A stretch of 64,000 nucleotides of DNA from assembly GCF_000620085.1 (NCBI RefSeq), contig NZ_JHVJ01000004.1:295422-359421 (forward strand), given 5' to 3'. Below the pieces are notes generated by a model. That model worked only from the letters and a program-made list of their open reading frames with translations, was not told the origin of the DNA and ran no database searches. Shown in pieces: positions 63,909 through 64,000 of the stretch (its first letter is position 1; the number at the start of each line of letters is the position of its first letter). Source of the DNA: Marinobacterium jannaschii DSM 6295 (lineage in GTDB: Bacteria > Pseudomonadota > Gammaproteobacteria > Pseudomonadales > Balneatricaceae). A program made the translations under genes and the position numbers.

Positions 63909-64000
63909 CAATGCCGTTCACTTAAGCGGGGCAGCACTGCGATCAACCGGATAGCGGGTCTTGCTCATTTTCACCGTCCTGGGTCTTGAAGGCCTGGGAC
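63909..64000. mobile_element. Possible end of an insertion sequence (cut by window edge)
   Basis: Homology to copy 1 stops abruptly at 63908. The sequence beginning CAATGCCGTTCACTTAAG looks like a terminal end of an IS4-type element, which I state as an inference from memory. A minus-strand frame (63943-64000) runs in from outside and stops just inside this end, as a transposase C-terminus would. The element name cannot be given. Confidence 0.4.
63943..64000 (-). CDS. C-terminal fragment of an unidentified protein, possibly transposase
   Basis: Only the last 18 residues are in the window (SQAFKTQDGENEQDPLSG). The frame ends in TGA 34 bases from the point where the repeat homology breaks. Too short to identify; the transposase suggestion rests only on position. 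Confidence 0.3.
   Translation of the reverse strand, partial: SQAFKTQDGENEQDPLSG

Overview
The window looks like the chromosome of a free-living, Gram-negative gammaproteobacterium, most like marine Oceanospirillales (Oceanospirillaceae); that placement is an inference from gene content and order, not from a search. Supporting signs are the order aroQ-accB-accC-prmA-DUF3426-dusB-fis-purH-purD, usual for Pseudomonas and Oceanospirillales relatives, the PlsB and SlyX proteins, a PomAB-type stator, an NAD-linked formate dehydrogenase of the fdsGBACD type and a long-form LeuA. Most of the window is conserved core chromosome with strong bidirectional hairpin terminators between convergent genes.

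Bases 1-4110 hold a small accessory catabolic region: an aldehyde dehydrogenase (cut by the window edge), an alpha/beta hydrolase, an amino-acid-synthesis-family protein, an AraC-type regulator and an LLM flavin monooxygenase. Both minus-strand transcription units are preceded by the same 16-bp sequence containing a perfect palindrome, so they probably form one regulon. Its substrate is not known. A DEAD-box helicase follows. Bases 6219-13507 are a complete formate dehydrogenase operon (fdsG-fdsB-fdsA-fdhD/fdsC-fdsD) with a divergent ModE/LysR-like regulator and a clear inverted-repeat operator between them. Bases 13664-16602 are a convergent L,D-transpeptidase/TPR pair that share a homologous C-terminal domain.

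Bases 16695-26066 are a long minus-strand housekeeping block: a LysE-type exporter, purine synthesis, Fis/DusB, PrmA, acetyl-CoA carboxylase and dehydroquinase. Bases 26394-34000 contain an orphan ParA, a probable small membrane protein, base salvage (hpt, upp, uraA) and an MdlAB-like ABC exporter. Then come a RecQ helicase, a MoxR/VWA pair with two small conserved-looking genes, and a PAS-GGDEF-EAL protein. leuA is preceded by a convincing leucine-rich leader peptide with attenuator-like hairpins. It is followed by an AT-richer Ig-repeat lipoprotein and an M16 protease.

Bases 49300-61500 are again core genes: dbpA, ppa, fbp, mpl, tsaB, uppP, rsmJ, plsB, slyX, a membrane-anchored cold-shock protein, a DsbA-like protein and a DUF72 protein. 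The window ends with a PomA-PomB-PilZ motor operon and an initiator tRNA. The 3' half of that tRNA and its terminator region are repeated 149 bp downstream beside a scrambled tRNA remnant. The second repeat is then cut by what looks like the end of an insertion sequence running off the window.

The observations most worth following are the shared operator of the unknown catabolic cluster, the leuA leader, the shared C-terminal domain of the L,D-transpeptidase/TPR pair, and the rearranged initiator-tRNA locus. No CRISPR array, phage or recognisable defence system was seen.
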